Assembly: GCA_020832305.1 (NCBI GenBank)
Contig: JAFIEV010000044.1
Coordinates: 124,001-188,000 of the forward strand
From: Cyclobacteriaceae bacterium
Lineage (GTDB): Bacteria; Bacteroidota; Bacteroidia; Cytophagales; Cyclobacteriaceae
Length of the DNA stretch: 64,000 nt
Reading direction: 5' to 3'
Position numbers and translations under genes: made by a program. The notes under the pieces were generated by a model, which did no database searches, was not told where the DNA came from, and saw only the letters and a program-made list of their open reading frames with translations. Of the stretch, positions 1 through 9,418 are shown piece after piece. Numbering within the stretch: position 1 is the stretch's first letter; every line of letters begins with the position of its first letter.

Positions 1-1020
1 AATGTGCCGGCGAGTGATCCACGATCATATTATTCTGTAGCTAAAAAACTAGCTCAGGAAACGCCGAACTCTTTCTACTGCAATCAATATGACAACCTCT
101 CCAATACTGAGGCGCATTATGAAACCACCGGGCCAGAAATCTGGGAACAAACTGAAGGAAAAATTACGCATTTTGTTGCAGGTGTCGGAACTGGGGGTTC
201 TATGTGCGGAATTGCCCGGTATTTAAAGGAAAAAAATCCGGGAGTAATTACCGTAGGCATCGATTCCTACGGATCGGTATTTAAAAAATATAAAGAATCC
301 GGCATTTTTGATCCCAAAGAAATATACCCTTACCTCACCGAAGGTATAGGAGAAGATATTTTACCCGCCAATGTAGACTTTACCCTTATAGACCATTTTG
401 TAAAGGTAACCGATAAAGATAGTGCCATAATGGCAAGAAGATTATCCAGGGAAGAAGGGCTTTTCATAGGTTGGTCATGCGGTTCTGCCGTTTTTGGAGC
501 CCTGGAATATGCCCGAAAAAACCTGAAGGAAGATGATATAATGGTGATTTTGCTGCCTGACCATGGCACCCGATACCTGGGAAAGATATACAACGACACC
601 TGGATGAAAGATCATGGTTTCTTCGAACAGCGTCATTATGCCACCGCTGCAGATATTATCAAATCTAAAAGCCACGAAAACAAACTGCTTACTATTTCAA
701 AAGACCTGCCCATTGGAGATGCTATAAAAATACTCAGCAGGGAAGGTATCTCTCAAATGCCGGTTGTGGAAGACGGAGAATTTGTAGGTAGTATAACCGA
801 CTCAAGATTGCTGAGCAGACTGATAGAAAATCCTGAATATAAGGATGACCCGGTAGGGGCATTTATGGAAGACCCCTTGCAGTTTGTTGGTATGGATAAT
901 ACACTCGACGTGCTGAGCTCGTTGATGAACAAAGATCAAAAAGCCGTTCTGGTAAGGGATGAATACAATGAAGTGCATATCATTACCCAACAGGATTTAT
1001 TGGTAGCCATGACCGGTTAA
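1..1020 (+). CDS. Cystathionine beta-synthase, C-terminal part (5' end outside window)
   Basis: A PLP-dependent enzyme of the cysteine synthase/cystathionine beta-synthase family. It condenses serine (or activated serine) with homocysteine, or makes cysteine, in the cytosol. The reading frame is open to base 1, so the true start and the PLP-binding lysine lie upstream. Visible features are the NVPASDPRSYYSVAKKL stretch typical of the family, the phosphate-binding glycine loop GVGTGGSMCG (about residues 60-70 of the visible part), and SCGSAVFGALEYA. Two CBS domains follow from about residue 205 (ISQMPVVEDGEFVGSIT, then DQKAVLVRDEYNEVHIITQQDLL). The C-terminal CBS pair favours cystathionine beta-synthase over plain cysteine synthase. 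It converges on the next gene. Confidence 0.9.
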   Translation, partial: NVPASDPRSYYSVAKKLAQETPNSFYCNQYDNLSNTEAHYETTGPEIWEQTEGKITHFVAGVGTGGSMCGIARYLKEKNPGVITVGIDSYGSVFKKYKESGIFDPKEIYPYLTEGIGEDILPANVDFTLIDHFVKVTDKDSAIMARRLSREEGLFIGWSCGSAVFGALEYARKNLKEDDIMVILLPDHGTRYLGKIYNDTWMKDHGFFEQRHYATAADIIKSKSHENKLLTISKDLPIGDAIKILSREGISQMPVVEDGEFVGSITDSRLLSRLIENPEYKDDPVGAFMEDPLQFVGMDNTLDVLSSLMNKDQKAVLVRDEYNEVHIITQQDLLVAMTG

Positions 1021-1107
1021 TGCTATATAAAATTTTGATTCTTTTTGCATAACAGCCTATTGGATGGCATTTATTCACATTATTGCCCATACATGGCGAT
1101 TTCACAG

Positions 1108-1136
1108 CAAAAAAAAAGAGGCTTGTTTCAGCCTCT
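1108..1136 (-). terminator. Intrinsic terminator after the 1174-1557 gene
   Basis: A 7-bp stem AGAGGCT/AGCCTCT (1117-1123 with 1130-1136) around a 6-base loop. Read on the minus strand it is followed at once by a run of T (the A-run at 1110-1117 on the plus strand). It sits just past the stop of the minus-strand gene and between two convergent genes. Confidence 0.75.
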
Positions 1137-1173
1137 CAATACATAACACATTTTTTATTCGCCTTATTTCATA

Positions 1174-1557
1174 TTATGACCTGCCTTTTAATTTGAATTC
1201 TGGCAGATATTCTCTTTCAGTACCGTCTTCCGCTATTAAAACCAACTTATAATGCATTTCACCCAGAGAGGGATTAAACTCTGTAAAGCTATCCTCATCC
1301 TCTTTTAAGCGTTTAACCAATGACCAGTTGAGTTTTCCGGGCTCTGCACTGCCCTTTCGAATCTCAATGTTTTTTATATCTCTGGTTGAGTTAATATCCC
1401 ATATAAATTCAATAGTACCTCCATTTCTGAATGCTTCGAACTTCACATTTTCCATAGTGGCCAGCTCGTCTCTTTTATATCGCTGTGCCTGAGCTTCATA
1501 ACATTGAAACAGACTAAACCAAGCAGAAATTAAAAAAAGCCCGAATAATCCCTTCAT
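1174..1557 (-). CDS. Small secreted protein of unknown function
   Basis: I do not recognise a family. The start is set at the ATG at 1557, because it gives a clean signal peptide (MKGLFGLFLISAWFSLFQC, cleavage probably after EAQAQ), while the upstream in-frame extension adds charged residues before it. The mature part is about 100 residues, without cysteines, and is rich in beta-type sequence (EFIWDINSTRDIKNIEIRKG, then YKLVLIAEDGTEREYLPEF). This resembles a single fibronectin-III-like or other beta-sandwich domain; that reading is inference. It is probably periplasmic or surface exposed. It is a single gene with its own terminator, convergent with the cystathionine beta-synthase. Confidence 0.6.
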   Translation of the reverse strand: MKGLFGLFLISAWFSLFQCYEAQAQRYKRDELATMENVKFEAFRNGGTIEFIWDINSTRDIKNIEIRKGSAEPGKLNWSLVKRLKEDEDSFTEFNPSLGEMHYKLVLIAEDGTEREYLPEFKLKGRS

Positions 1558-2030
1558 CCTGGTAATATTTTTTATTAAAAATAACACAACGCAGGAACTA
1601 TTCCGACTTGCTTTAATTTGTCAGATGTCTGATATACAAGGAGGTATTCTTTAAATTCTTTAAATAATTCATAATTAGAAAATTTCTCACATGTCTCAGG
1701 CCTGTGCGACATCGCACAATTACTAAAAAAAGCCCTTTTCTTTAGGTCTTAAGTATATTATTTGCCACTTTAGTACATTGTAGTGTTTTTATCACCATTG
1801 CAGCATTTCAAAAATAAATTAACGCGGTAAACAAAACTGCATGGTTTTTGCTCAAATGAATTTTTGAATTTTTTGGTTATATAAACTATTGGTTTTTCTA
1901 AGCGTTCTGATAGTGCCGGAGAGTGGAATTCTTTGCTTTATATTGACAATTCGTCAAAAAGGTTTGGAAATATGAATCCTGCCGGGTATCAATAAAATTA
2001 AAAATCATTACCTTTGTGCTCCGTTTTAGC
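1558..2030. other. Intergenic region between divergent genes
   Basis: About 470 bases with no credible reading frame. It must carry the promoters of both divergent neighbours. An AAGGAGG sequence near 1648 has no start codon at useful spacing. The only recognisable element is the TAnnTTTG motif at 2009-2016. Confidence 0.5.
2009..2016 (+). promoter_or_regulatory. Bacteroidota -7 element (TACCTTTG) for the RND exporter
   Basis: TACCTTTG is an exact match to the Bacteroidota consensus TAnnTTTG. It lies about 15 bases before the ATG at 2031. It overlaps the in-frame GTG at 2016, which argues for ATG 2031 as the start. I see no clear -33 TTTG at the usual spacing. Confidence 0.45.
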
Positions 2031-4433
2031 ATGTGGACAAAATTAGCTCATATAGTTCTTAAAAATCGATTTTTTCTCATCATTGCATTGGGATTGATAA
2101 CGGTTTTTATGGGGATTAAATCGCAGGAAGTACAGTGGAGCACAGATTATTCTGCGGTTGTACCTGCCAATGACCCCGAAATGATATATTTCCGTGAATT
2201 TAAACAATCTTTCGGTGAAGATGGAAATGTACTTGCCCTGGGCATCCGAGATAGCTCCCTGTACACACCTTTGAATTTCAGAAGATTCAAATATTTGAGT
2301 GAGGAAATCGCACGCATTGCCGGCGTGAATTACGTACTTTCACTTCCGATTTTACGAGCGCTTGAAAAGGATACAGAAAAGCGCGTTTTTGTTTTTAATC
2401 CGATTTTTGATGAAATCCCGGAGGACCAGCAAAGCCTTGACAGCCTTTTAAGGTTTGCCGCCAGGCAGCGTTTTTACAGCGATCAGCTCATTAATATGGA
2501 AAATGGTGCCACTTTTATTATGGTATCGATTGAAAAAGATGTGCTGAATTCCATTAAACGCGATCAGGTAATCGGAGATATAAAAGATGCCGGCGAAGTA
2601 TTTGAAAAGCATACTGGGATTAATCTTCACTATGTGGGTTTACCCTACATCAGGACTGAAGTCAATTCAAATCTCAAAAAAGAAATTCAGATATTTCTGG
2701 CGCTCTCACTGCTGATATCTGCGCTCATATTATGGTTTTTTTTCAAATCCTGGGATGCTGTAATTTTTCCGATTATTGTGGTAGTAACGGTAGTCATCTG
2801 GTCTACCGGCACATTGGCCTTGTTTGGCTATAAAATTACCTTATTAACAGGCTTGCTCCCTCCGATCATCGCCGTAATTGCGATACCCAACAGCATATAT
2901 CTGCTCAATAAATACCATCAGGAGATTAGTAAACACGGCAATAAAATGAAAGCCCTGAGTGTGGTAATACGCAAAATAGGTCTGGCCACCCTAATCACCA
3001 ACTTCACCACTTCGGTAGGTTTTTTAGTTTTGGGTTTTACACAAATTGTAATCCTCCGGGAATTTGGTATCGTAGCGGGCATAAATGTACTTGCCGCATT
3101 TTTTGTAAGTATTATCCTTATTCCCGCAGTATTTTCATATCTGCCTGCACCACATGGTAAACAACTCAAACATCTCGATTTCAGATTCGTCAATTATACG
3201 CTTTCAAAAATTGACTTAATCGTACACCGTCAGCGCTATACCGTTTTGGTAGTAACAGCTATCATATTGGCGATAAGTGTAGTCGGTATCCTGAAATTAA
3301 AAGCCGTAGCATTTATCGTTGATGATGTGCCTGAAGATGGTAAAGTAAAAAAGGATCTGTTGTTTTTCGAAGAAAACTTTAGTGGTATAATGCCGCTCGA
3401 AATAGTGATAGATACAAAAAAGCCTAAAGGCGTTATGCGGAGTGAAACGTTGGAAAAGATCGATGTATTTGAAACAACCCTGGCAGAAAACCAGTACATC
3501 TCTAATCCGGTTTCAATGATCAGTATGCTCAAGGGCGCAAGACAGGCCTTTTACAATGGCAATCCGGCATATTATGACCTGCCAAATAATCAGGACCGCA
3601 ATTTTATATTGAGATACCTGAGGGGCAATTCGCAGAATGACAGCCTGCTCAATAATTTTATTGATTCGACGCAACAAATTATGCGTATTTCATACCGTGT
3701 TGCCGATGTAGGATCTATTGCGCTCGATTCACTTATTCAACATGTGGTTCAAAAGAATATAGATGACATTTTTGGAGACTCCGAAATTGAAGTCAAAGCT
3801 ACCGGCACAACCCTGCTTTTTGTAAAGGGCAACAAATTCCTGGTGGAAAACCTGTATATGAGTATGGCGCTTGCCTTTATGATCATATCGCTTATCATGG
3901 GCTTTTTATTCAGGAGTCACAAAATGATTTTTATCTCCATTGTGCCGAATCTTGTACCACTGGCCATTACAGCAGCACTTATGGGTTTTATGGGAGTACC
4001 TTTAAAGCCAAGCACTGCCCTTATATTCAGTGTGGCTTTCGGTATTTCGGTAGATGATTCAATTCACTTTCTGGCTAAATACCGGCAGGAGTTGTTTGCC
4101 AATAATTTTTTTGTGCCCGTGGCATTGAGTAAAAGCATTAGAGAAACCGGAGCCAGCATGATGTATACTTCACTGGTTTTGTTTTTTGGATTTATCATCT
4201 TCGGGTTTTCTCAGTTTGGAGGCACCAAGTCACTGGGTTTGTTAACCTCGACCACATTGCTTATTGCCATGTTTACCAATCTTATTTTGCTGCCCTCGTT
4301 ACTGCTGATTTTTGATGACGGGAAAAGAAATAAAGATGAGCATCCACCTATAGAACACTATGACGAGTTTTATCAGGAAGATGAAGATGAAGAAATCGAC
4401 ATTGAGCTGATAGAGGTAGAAAAAGAAAAGTGA
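2031..4433 (+). CDS. RND superfamily exporter, MMPL/Patched-like
   Basis: An 800-residue inner-membrane protein with the twelve-helix duplicated layout of MMPL/SSD-type RND transporters. There is one N-terminal helix (about residues 13-30), a large periplasmic loop, a helix cluster at about 220-385, a second single helix near 405, a second loop, and a helix cluster at about 620-770. The conserved GISVDDSIHFLAKY in the second half is the typical proton-relay helix motif with paired aspartates. The C-terminus is a strongly acidic cytoplasmic tail. Such proteins export lipids or other hydrophobic compounds; the substrate cannot be told here, and no adaptor or outer-membrane partner is adjacent. 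ATG 2031 was chosen over GTG 2016 because the latter lies inside the likely promoter. Confidence 0.85.
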   Translation: MWTKLAHIVLKNRFFLIIALGLITVFMGIKSQEVQWSTDYSAVVPANDPEMIYFREFKQSFGEDGNVLALGIRDSSLYTPLNFRRFKYLSEEIARIAGVNYVLSLPILRALEKDTEKRVFVFNPIFDEIPEDQQSLDSLLRFAARQRFYSDQLINMENGATFIMVSIEKDVLNSIKRDQVIGDIKDAGEVFEKHTGINLHYVGLPYIRTEVNSNLKKEIQIFLALSLLISALILWFFFKSWDAVIFPIIVVVTVVIWSTGTLALFGYKITLLTGLLPPIIAVIAIPNSIYLLNKYHQEISKHGNKMKALSVVIRKIGLATLITNFTTSVGFLVLGFTQIVILREFGIVAGINVLAAFFVSIILIPAVFSYLPAPHGKQLKHLDFRFVNYTLSKIDLIVHRQRYTVLVVTAIILAISVVGILKLKAVAFIVDDVPEDGKVKKDLLFFEENFSGIMPLEIVIDTKKPKGVMRSETLEKIDVFETTLAENQYISNPVSMISMLKGARQAFYNGNPAYYDLPNNQDRNFILRYLRGNSQNDSLLNNFIDSTQQIMRISYRVADVGSIALDSLIQHVVQKNIDDIFGDSEIEVKATGTTLLFVKGNKFLVENLYMSMALAFMIISLIMGFLFRSHKMIFISIVPNLVPLAITAALMGFMGVPLKPSTALIFSVAFGISVDDSIHFLAKYRQELFANNFFVPVALSKSIRETGASMMYTSLVLFFGFIIFGFSQFGGTKSLGLLTSTTLLIAMFTNLILLPSLLLIFDDGKRNKDEHPPIEHYDEFYQEDEDEEIDIELIEVEKEK

Positions 4434-4579
4434 AATGAAACCAAACAGTATTTAAATAATATATTAAAAAATGAATCCGAGCATTACGCAAGCAACACAT
4501 CCCGAAAACTGGAACACAAGGGACAGTCTATACCAATGCCCGGCGCAAGTTATGACCATTGAAAACTAACAATAAAGAA

Positions 4580-7500
4580 ATGAAATATCAGGAGACAAAA
4601 AAACTCGATTTTGCGGTAGTCGGTTCAGAAATTCTCGATTATTGGAAAAGGAATGATATTTTCAATAAATCAATTACGCAGCGGGAAGGCAATACAGCAT
4701 TTTCTTTTTATGAAGGTCCGCCATCTGCCAATGGTACCCCTGGAATACATCACGTTATGTCCCGTGCCATTAAAGATATTTTTTGCAGGTATAAAACCCT
4801 GCAGGGTTTCCAGGTGAAGAGAAAAGGTGGATGGGATACCCACGGCCTGCCTGTGGAACTACAAGTTGAAAAAAACCTTGGGATAACCAAAGAAGATATA
4901 GGTCAGAAAATATCGGTGGCTGAATATAATGAAAAGTGTAAAGAGGCCGTCATGAAATATAAAGGTGAATGGGACGATCTCACTGAAAAAATGGGCTACT
5001 GGGTTGATCTGGACAATCCCTATATCACTTTTGAAAGGGATTACATTGAGTCACTTTGGTACCTGCTCAAAAGATTTCATGAGAAAGGCCTTCTATATAA
5101 GGGATATACCATACAACCATACTCCCCTGCTGCCGGAACGGGTCTGAGCTCTCACGAACTCAATCAACCGGGTTGTTACCGCGATGTTAAAGATACTTCG
5201 ATCGTAGCCCAATTTAAAATAAAGGATACAGAAAACGACTATTTTCTGGCCTGGACCACTACGCCCTGGACCTTACCCGCAAATAATTCGCTGGCCGTAG
5301 GCAAAGATATACGCTACCAAAAAATTGCTACCTTTAACCCTTATACATACCTGCCTGTAAATGTGATTTTAGCAGCTGACCGGGTTTCGGCCTATTTCAA
5401 TGCTAAAGATCAACATGAAGACTTATCTCAATATAAAGCTGGCGATAAAAACATCCCCTGGAAAATTGCAGAGGAATATAAAGGAAGCCAATTGGTCGGA
5501 ATGGCCTATGAACAGCTATTGCCTTATGTCCCTTTACCGCATCCAGCTTTTACTGTGCTTGAAGGTGACTTCGTTTCTACTGAAGATGGTACAGGAATTG
5601 TACACCTTGCACGAACTTTTGGTGCCGATGACTTCAGGGTCTCAGTACAACACGGTGTAGAAGGAATTATGGTTATCGATGAAAATGGAAACAAAGTTCC
5701 GATCGTTGATAAAAAAGGGCGATTTGTTAAAGAAATAACCGACTTTGCCGGCATGTATGTAAAGAATTATAATGATGAGGATGAAAATTCCCCGGATTAT
5801 AAGCCTACGGATGTGCTGATTGCCATTAAACTTAAAGAAGAAAACAAGGCCTTCAGGGTTGAAAAATATGTGCATTCCTATCCGCATTGCTGGCGAACAG
5901 ACAAACCGGTATTGTATTACCCGCTTGAATCCTGGTTTATTCGCACTACCGCCTGTAAAGAAAAACTCGTAGCCCTCAATAAAACCATCAATTGGAAGCC
6001 CGAATCAACCGGAACAGGACGCTTTGGAAACTGGCTTGAAAACCTTGTCGACTGGAACCTGAGCCGCTCCCGTTTCTGGGGAACACCCCTGCCTATCTGG
6101 AGAAGCGAAGATGGCAAAGAAGATAAATGTATCGGATCGATGTCTGAATTGAGAGATGAAGTTCAAAAAGCTGTTGAAGCAGGCTTTATGGATGCTCCCC
6201 TTTCAGATGACTTTGACCTGCACAGACCCTGGGTCGATCAGGTAATGCTCGTAAGTGATACTGGTCAAAAAATGTACCGTGAGCCAGATTTGATAGACGT
6301 GTGGTTTGATTCCGGTGCGATGCCCTATGCTCAGTTTCATTTTCCTTTTGAAAATGAAGAAGAATTTAAAAAAAGCTATCCGGCAGACTTTATTGCTGAA
6401 GGTGTCGACCAGACCAGAGGGTGGTTTTTTACCCTTCATGCCATAGCGGGCATGCTGTTTGACAGCGTGGCTTTTAAAAATGTAATTGCCAACGGGCTTT
6501 TGCTCGATAAAAACGGCAATAAAATGTCTAAACGCCTCGGAAATGCGATAGATCCCTTTGCTACTATAAAAAAATACGGTCCAGATGCTACCCGGTGGTA
6601 TATGATCACCAACTCCAATCCTTGGGACAACCTGAAATTTGATCTGCTGGGAGTTGAAGAAGTGCTGAGAAGGTTTTTTGGAACTCTGCAAAATACCTAT
6701 GCCTTCTTTGCCCTGTATGCCAGCCTCGATGATTTTGACCATAGAAAAAAGCCGGTGCCCGTTGAAAAAAGAACAGAAAGCGACCGCTGGATTATATCAA
6801 AGCTCAACAGCCTGATCCTTGAAACCACCAGGGCATATAACGATTACGAACCCACCAGGGCAGCAAGGGCAATACAAAATTTCGTCATCGACGATCTGAG
6901 CAACTGGTATGTAAGACTAAACAGAAAACGCTTTTGGAAAGGGGAACTGAACGATGATAAAATGGCTGCCTACCAGACATTGTATGAATGCCTCATTAAG
7001 GTTGCACAAATGGCAAGCCCCGTTGCTCCTTTTTATGCAGAAAAATTGTATCTGGACCTGAATCCGCAAATTGCATCAGGTGAAGCTGCATCCATTCACC
7101 TGCTCGACTACCCGGTGGCTCAAGAAAACCTCCTAGACAAGGAACTTGAAATCAAAATGCAACTTGCCCAGGATACTTCTTCATTGGTACATTCCCTGAG
7201 GAAACACCATAAAATCAAAGTACGGCAACCTTTATCGAAGATCCTGATTCCAGTATTAAACCCCGAACTTAAGGAAAACCTCTCGGCTGTTGAAAACATT
7301 ATTCTTTCTGAGGTAAACCTGAAGTCTATTGAGTATGTTGATAATACATCTGGTGTAATAGTAAAAAAGGCAAAACCTAACTTCAGAAAGCTCGGGCAAC
7401 AATATGGTCAAAAAATGAAAGAAATTACAGCTGCTGTAGCTGCGATGGATCAAAATGAAATCAACTTTTTTGAAGATAAAGGATATTACGACCTTAAGCT

Positions 7501-7882
7501 CAATGGCGACAGTATACGACTCGAAAATGATGATCTACTTATACAATCTGAAGATATACCCGGCTGGAGTGTGGCTACAGAAGGAAAACTTACTGTAGCG
7601 CTCGACATCACCATAACAGAAGATTTGCTGCGGGAAGGTATAGCCAGGGATTTTGTTAACCGAATTCAAAACCTGCGAAAAGACAAAGGTTACGATGTGC
7701 AGGATAAAATCAAAATCAGAGTTAATGAAGCAAACGATCAGGTAAAGGAGGCCCTTCAACATTTTAATTCATATATCTGCGAAGAAACACAGGCGCTGGA
7801 ATTGAGCTTTGATACCATAGAAAAAGATGCAAGTGAATTAGAAATGGATGACTTTAAACTAAAAGTATACATAGATTCGTAA
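4580..7882 (+). CDS. ileS: Isoleucine--tRNA ligase
   Basis: Charges tRNA-Ile with isoleucine in the cytosol. The class I signature appears as GPPSANGTPGIHH near residue 50, in place of the usual HxGH; the second signature KMSKR lies at about residues 648-652. GWDTHGLPVE and GVDQTRGWFF are also typical. The editing (CP1) domain follows, with TTTPWTLPAN, and the C-terminal part has the anticodon-binding domain and a long extension. About 1,100 residues and the GPPSANG start match the large IleS form common in Bacteroidota. ATG 4580 is chosen because MKYQETKKLDF begins the conserved region; an upstream in-frame TTG adds seven residues. It is probably co-transcribed with lspA, 72 bases downstream. 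Confidence 0.95.
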   Translation: MKYQETKKLDFAVVGSEILDYWKRNDIFNKSITQREGNTAFSFYEGPPSANGTPGIHHVMSRAIKDIFCRYKTLQGFQVKRKGGWDTHGLPVELQVEKNLGITKEDIGQKISVAEYNEKCKEAVMKYKGEWDDLTEKMGYWVDLDNPYITFERDYIESLWYLLKRFHEKGLLYKGYTIQPYSPAAGTGLSSHELNQPGCYRDVKDTSIVAQFKIKDTENDYFLAWTTTPWTLPANNSLAVGKDIRYQKIATFNPYTYLPVNVILAADRVSAYFNAKDQHEDLSQYKAGDKNIPWKIAEEYKGSQLVGMAYEQLLPYVPLPHPAFTVLEGDFVSTEDGTGIVHLARTFGADDFRVSVQHGVEGIMVIDENGNKVPIVDKKGRFVKEITDFAGMYVKNYNDEDENSPDYKPTDVLIAIKLKEENKAFRVEKYVHSYPHCWRTDKPVLYYPLESWFIRTTACKEKLVALNKTINWKPESTGTGRFGNWLENLVDWNLSRSRFWGTPLPIWRSEDGKEDKCIGSMSELRDEVQKAVEAGFMDAPLSDDFDLHRPWVDQVMLVSDTGQKMYREPDLIDVWFDSGAMPYAQFHFPFENEEEFKKSYPADFIAEGVDQTRGWFFTLHAIAGMLFDSVAFKNVIANGLLLDKNGNKMSKRLGNAIDPFATIKKYGPDATRWYMITNSNPWDNLKFDLLGVEEVLRRFFGTLQNTYAFFALYASLDDFDHRKKPVPVEKRTESDRWIISKLNSLILETTRAYNDYEPTRAARAIQNFVIDDLSNWYVRLNRKRFWKGELNDDKMAAYQTLYECLIKVAQMASPVAPFYAEKLYLDLNPQIASGEAASIHLLDYPVAQENLLDKELEIKMQLAQDTSSLVHSLRKHHKIKVRQPLSKILIPVLNPELKENLSAVENIILSEVNLKSIEYVDNTSGVIVKKAKPNFRKLGQQYGQKMKEITAAVAAMDQNEINFFEDKGYYDLKLNGDSIRLENDDLLIQSEDIPGWSVATEGKLTVALDITITEDLLREGIARDFVNRIQNLRKDKGYDVQDKIKIRVNEANDQVKEALQHFNSYICEETQALELSFDTIEKDASELEMDDFKLKVYIDS

Positions 7883-7954
7883 TGTATAAGGTGAGTAATT
7901 ATCTTTTCAAAAATATAACATAAGTAATCTGAATCGAGGTAAAACCGAATTAAA

Positions 7955-8614
7955 ATGAAATATCTTAAATTTTATCTTTTGGCCATTGCGATTATCCTGA
8001 TAGATCAGGTTGTAAAAATGCTTGTGCACTATAATATGGATATGGGGTTGGCAGGCCAGATCCCTGTCTTTGGAGAATGGTTTAAACTACATTATACATT
8101 AAATCCGGGAATGGCTTTTGGCCTCCAGATAGGCCTTGACAATGGAAAACTCATTCTTACCATTTTCAGGCTCTTTGCCATGGTTGGCATTGGATATTAC
8201 CTATATTACCTTATTAAAAAAGGAGTGCCGACCGGTTTGTCATGGTGTGTTGCCCTTATTCTGGGTGGCGCAGTAGGCAATGTCATAGACAGTACTTTTT
8301 ATGGCGTACTTCTCGAAAACGCTCCTCCGGATTCCAGTACACCATGGTTTCACGGACAGGTTATAGATATGTTTTATATTGATATTTGGGAAGGACGGGT
8401 TGCAGACTGGGTTCCTGTTTTCGGGGGAGACTACATTTCACTTTGGCCTATTTTTAATATCGCAGATGCTTCAATCTTTGTAGGCGTTAGTATTATTTTG
8501 ATTTTTCAAAAGAAATTCTTTGCAGAAGACGACATAAAAGAAGCAGAGTTAACAACAGCCATTGAAAATGATGGCAATTCTTTTACTACTGAAGATATCG
8601 TCAACAATAATTAA
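7955..8614 (+). CDS. lspA: Lipoprotein signal peptidase (signal peptidase II)
   Basis: Cleaves the signal peptide of prolipoproteins in the inner membrane after diacylglyceryl modification. Four membrane helices are visible (about residues 5-23, 68-90, 95-115 and 165-185). The family motifs are present: NPGMAFG, the first catalytic aspartate in GGAVGNVIDS, and the second in FNIADASIF. A 55-residue segment rich in aromatics (SSTPWFHGQVIDMFY and on) lies between the two aspartates; Bacteroidota LspA proteins usually have this insert, so it is not an oddity. An acidic tail of about 35 residues follows the last helix. It lies 72 bases after ileS in the same direction and is followed by a strong terminator. 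Many lipoproteins in this window would be its substrates. Confidence 0.93.
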   Translation: MKYLKFYLLAIAIILIDQVVKMLVHYNMDMGLAGQIPVFGEWFKLHYTLNPGMAFGLQIGLDNGKLILTIFRLFAMVGIGYYLYYLIKKGVPTGLSWCVALILGGAVGNVIDSTFYGVLLENAPPDSSTPWFHGQVIDMFYIDIWEGRVADWVPVFGGDYISLWPIFNIADASIFVGVSIILIFQKKFFAEDDIKEAELTTAIENDGNSFTTEDIVNNN

Positions 8615-8730
8615 TCACTTATTGGCAACGTTAGCCAGAAATTACCCTGATAAACATCGCTTTATGAAATTTTTCTGAGCGATTAATGCTTTGATTATGA
8701 GCTTATTACGAAATATTTAAATTTTTTATC

Positions 8731-8760
8731 AAAAATTCCCTGTATTCTGGGAATTTTTTT
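8731..8760 (+). terminator. Intrinsic terminator after ileS-lspA
   Basis: A perfect 10-bp stem AAAAATTCCC/GGGAATTTTT (8731-8740 with 8749-8758) with an 8-base loop, followed by T residues. It lies 117 bases past lspA and separates it from the HNH gene. Confidence 0.8.
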
Positions 8761-8846
8761 GACTTAAAAAGCATTATATAACTGTAGGCAGCATTTTGCC
8801 TGAAAAAGCATAAAACTATTTTTTAATTTAATTAGCCTCATGTATT

Positions 8847-9386
8847 ATGAATAAGGTTAGCTCATCTGAGAGGTGGAAAGAAGTTGATTTTGAGACCGGA
8901 ATGCCACATGACAAATATGAAGTCTCCAACTTAGGCAGGGTAAAAAGTTACGCCATTGATAAAGAAACCGGAAGGGTTTTAAAAGGTGGAATTGTAAACG
9001 GATACCGCTGTGTTACTGTGAAATTCAATAATGAATTTACAAGGCAGTTTTACGTTCATAGACTGATTGCAGAAACTTTTCTGCCCAAAGACAGCAAGGA
9101 TCAACATTTTGTAATTCACCTCGATTACAATAAAGAAAATAATTCCATTTATAATTTGAGGTGGGCAACAGAAGGACAACTCATAGCCCATAACAATAAA
9201 AACCCCGAAGTACTGCGCAGGCGCACAACCGGATATAAGCTTACTGAAAATGATGTTCGCATTATAAAAAGACTGTTAAAGTCTGAAAAAACCCGCTTAA
9301 GTATGATCGCCAAAAGATTTGGCATTACACATACGCAACTCAACAGGATTCGCTCTGGCGAAAATTGGGGTCACGTTAAGGTTTAG
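8847..9386 (+). CDS. Free-standing NUMOD4/HNH homing-type endonuclease
   Basis: A 179-residue protein with the modular layout of phage and intron homing nucleases. It has an N-terminal NUMOD4 domain (ERWKEVDFETG, then YEVSNLGRVKS, residues 8-35), and an HNH_3 nuclease core (VHRLIAETFLPK, then VIHLDYNKENN and IYNLRWAT, about residues 72-115) with the His, Asp and Asn of the fold. The C-terminal helix-turn-helix/NUMOD segment ends IRSGENWGHVKV. It should nick or cut double-stranded DNA in the cytosol. No intron, intein or interrupted host gene is visible around it; it stands alone between a terminator and a convergent gene. It may be a domesticated or recently arrived selfish nuclease. Confidence 0.85.
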   Translation: MNKVSSSERWKEVDFETGMPHDKYEVSNLGRVKSYAIDKETGRVLKGGIVNGYRCVTVKFNNEFTRQFYVHRLIAETFLPKDSKDQHFVIHLDYNKENNSIYNLRWATEGQLIAHNNKNPEVLRRRTTGYKLTENDVRIIKRLLKSEKTRLSMIAKRFGITHTQLNRIRSGENWGHVKV

Positions 9387-9418
9387 CAGCTTATATTCGT
9401 TTCTGCCAGGGTTAGATT

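Noticed and set aside
1648-1654. AAGGAGG, a perfect Shine-Dalgarno-like sequence
   Set aside because: No start codon at usable spacing, and Bacteroidota rarely rely on such sites.
4471-4569. A 32-codon open frame between the RND exporter and ileS (MNPSITQATHPENW and on)
   Set aside because: No signal, family resemblance or ribosome-binding context, and it overlaps the region just before ileS. It is within chance expectation.
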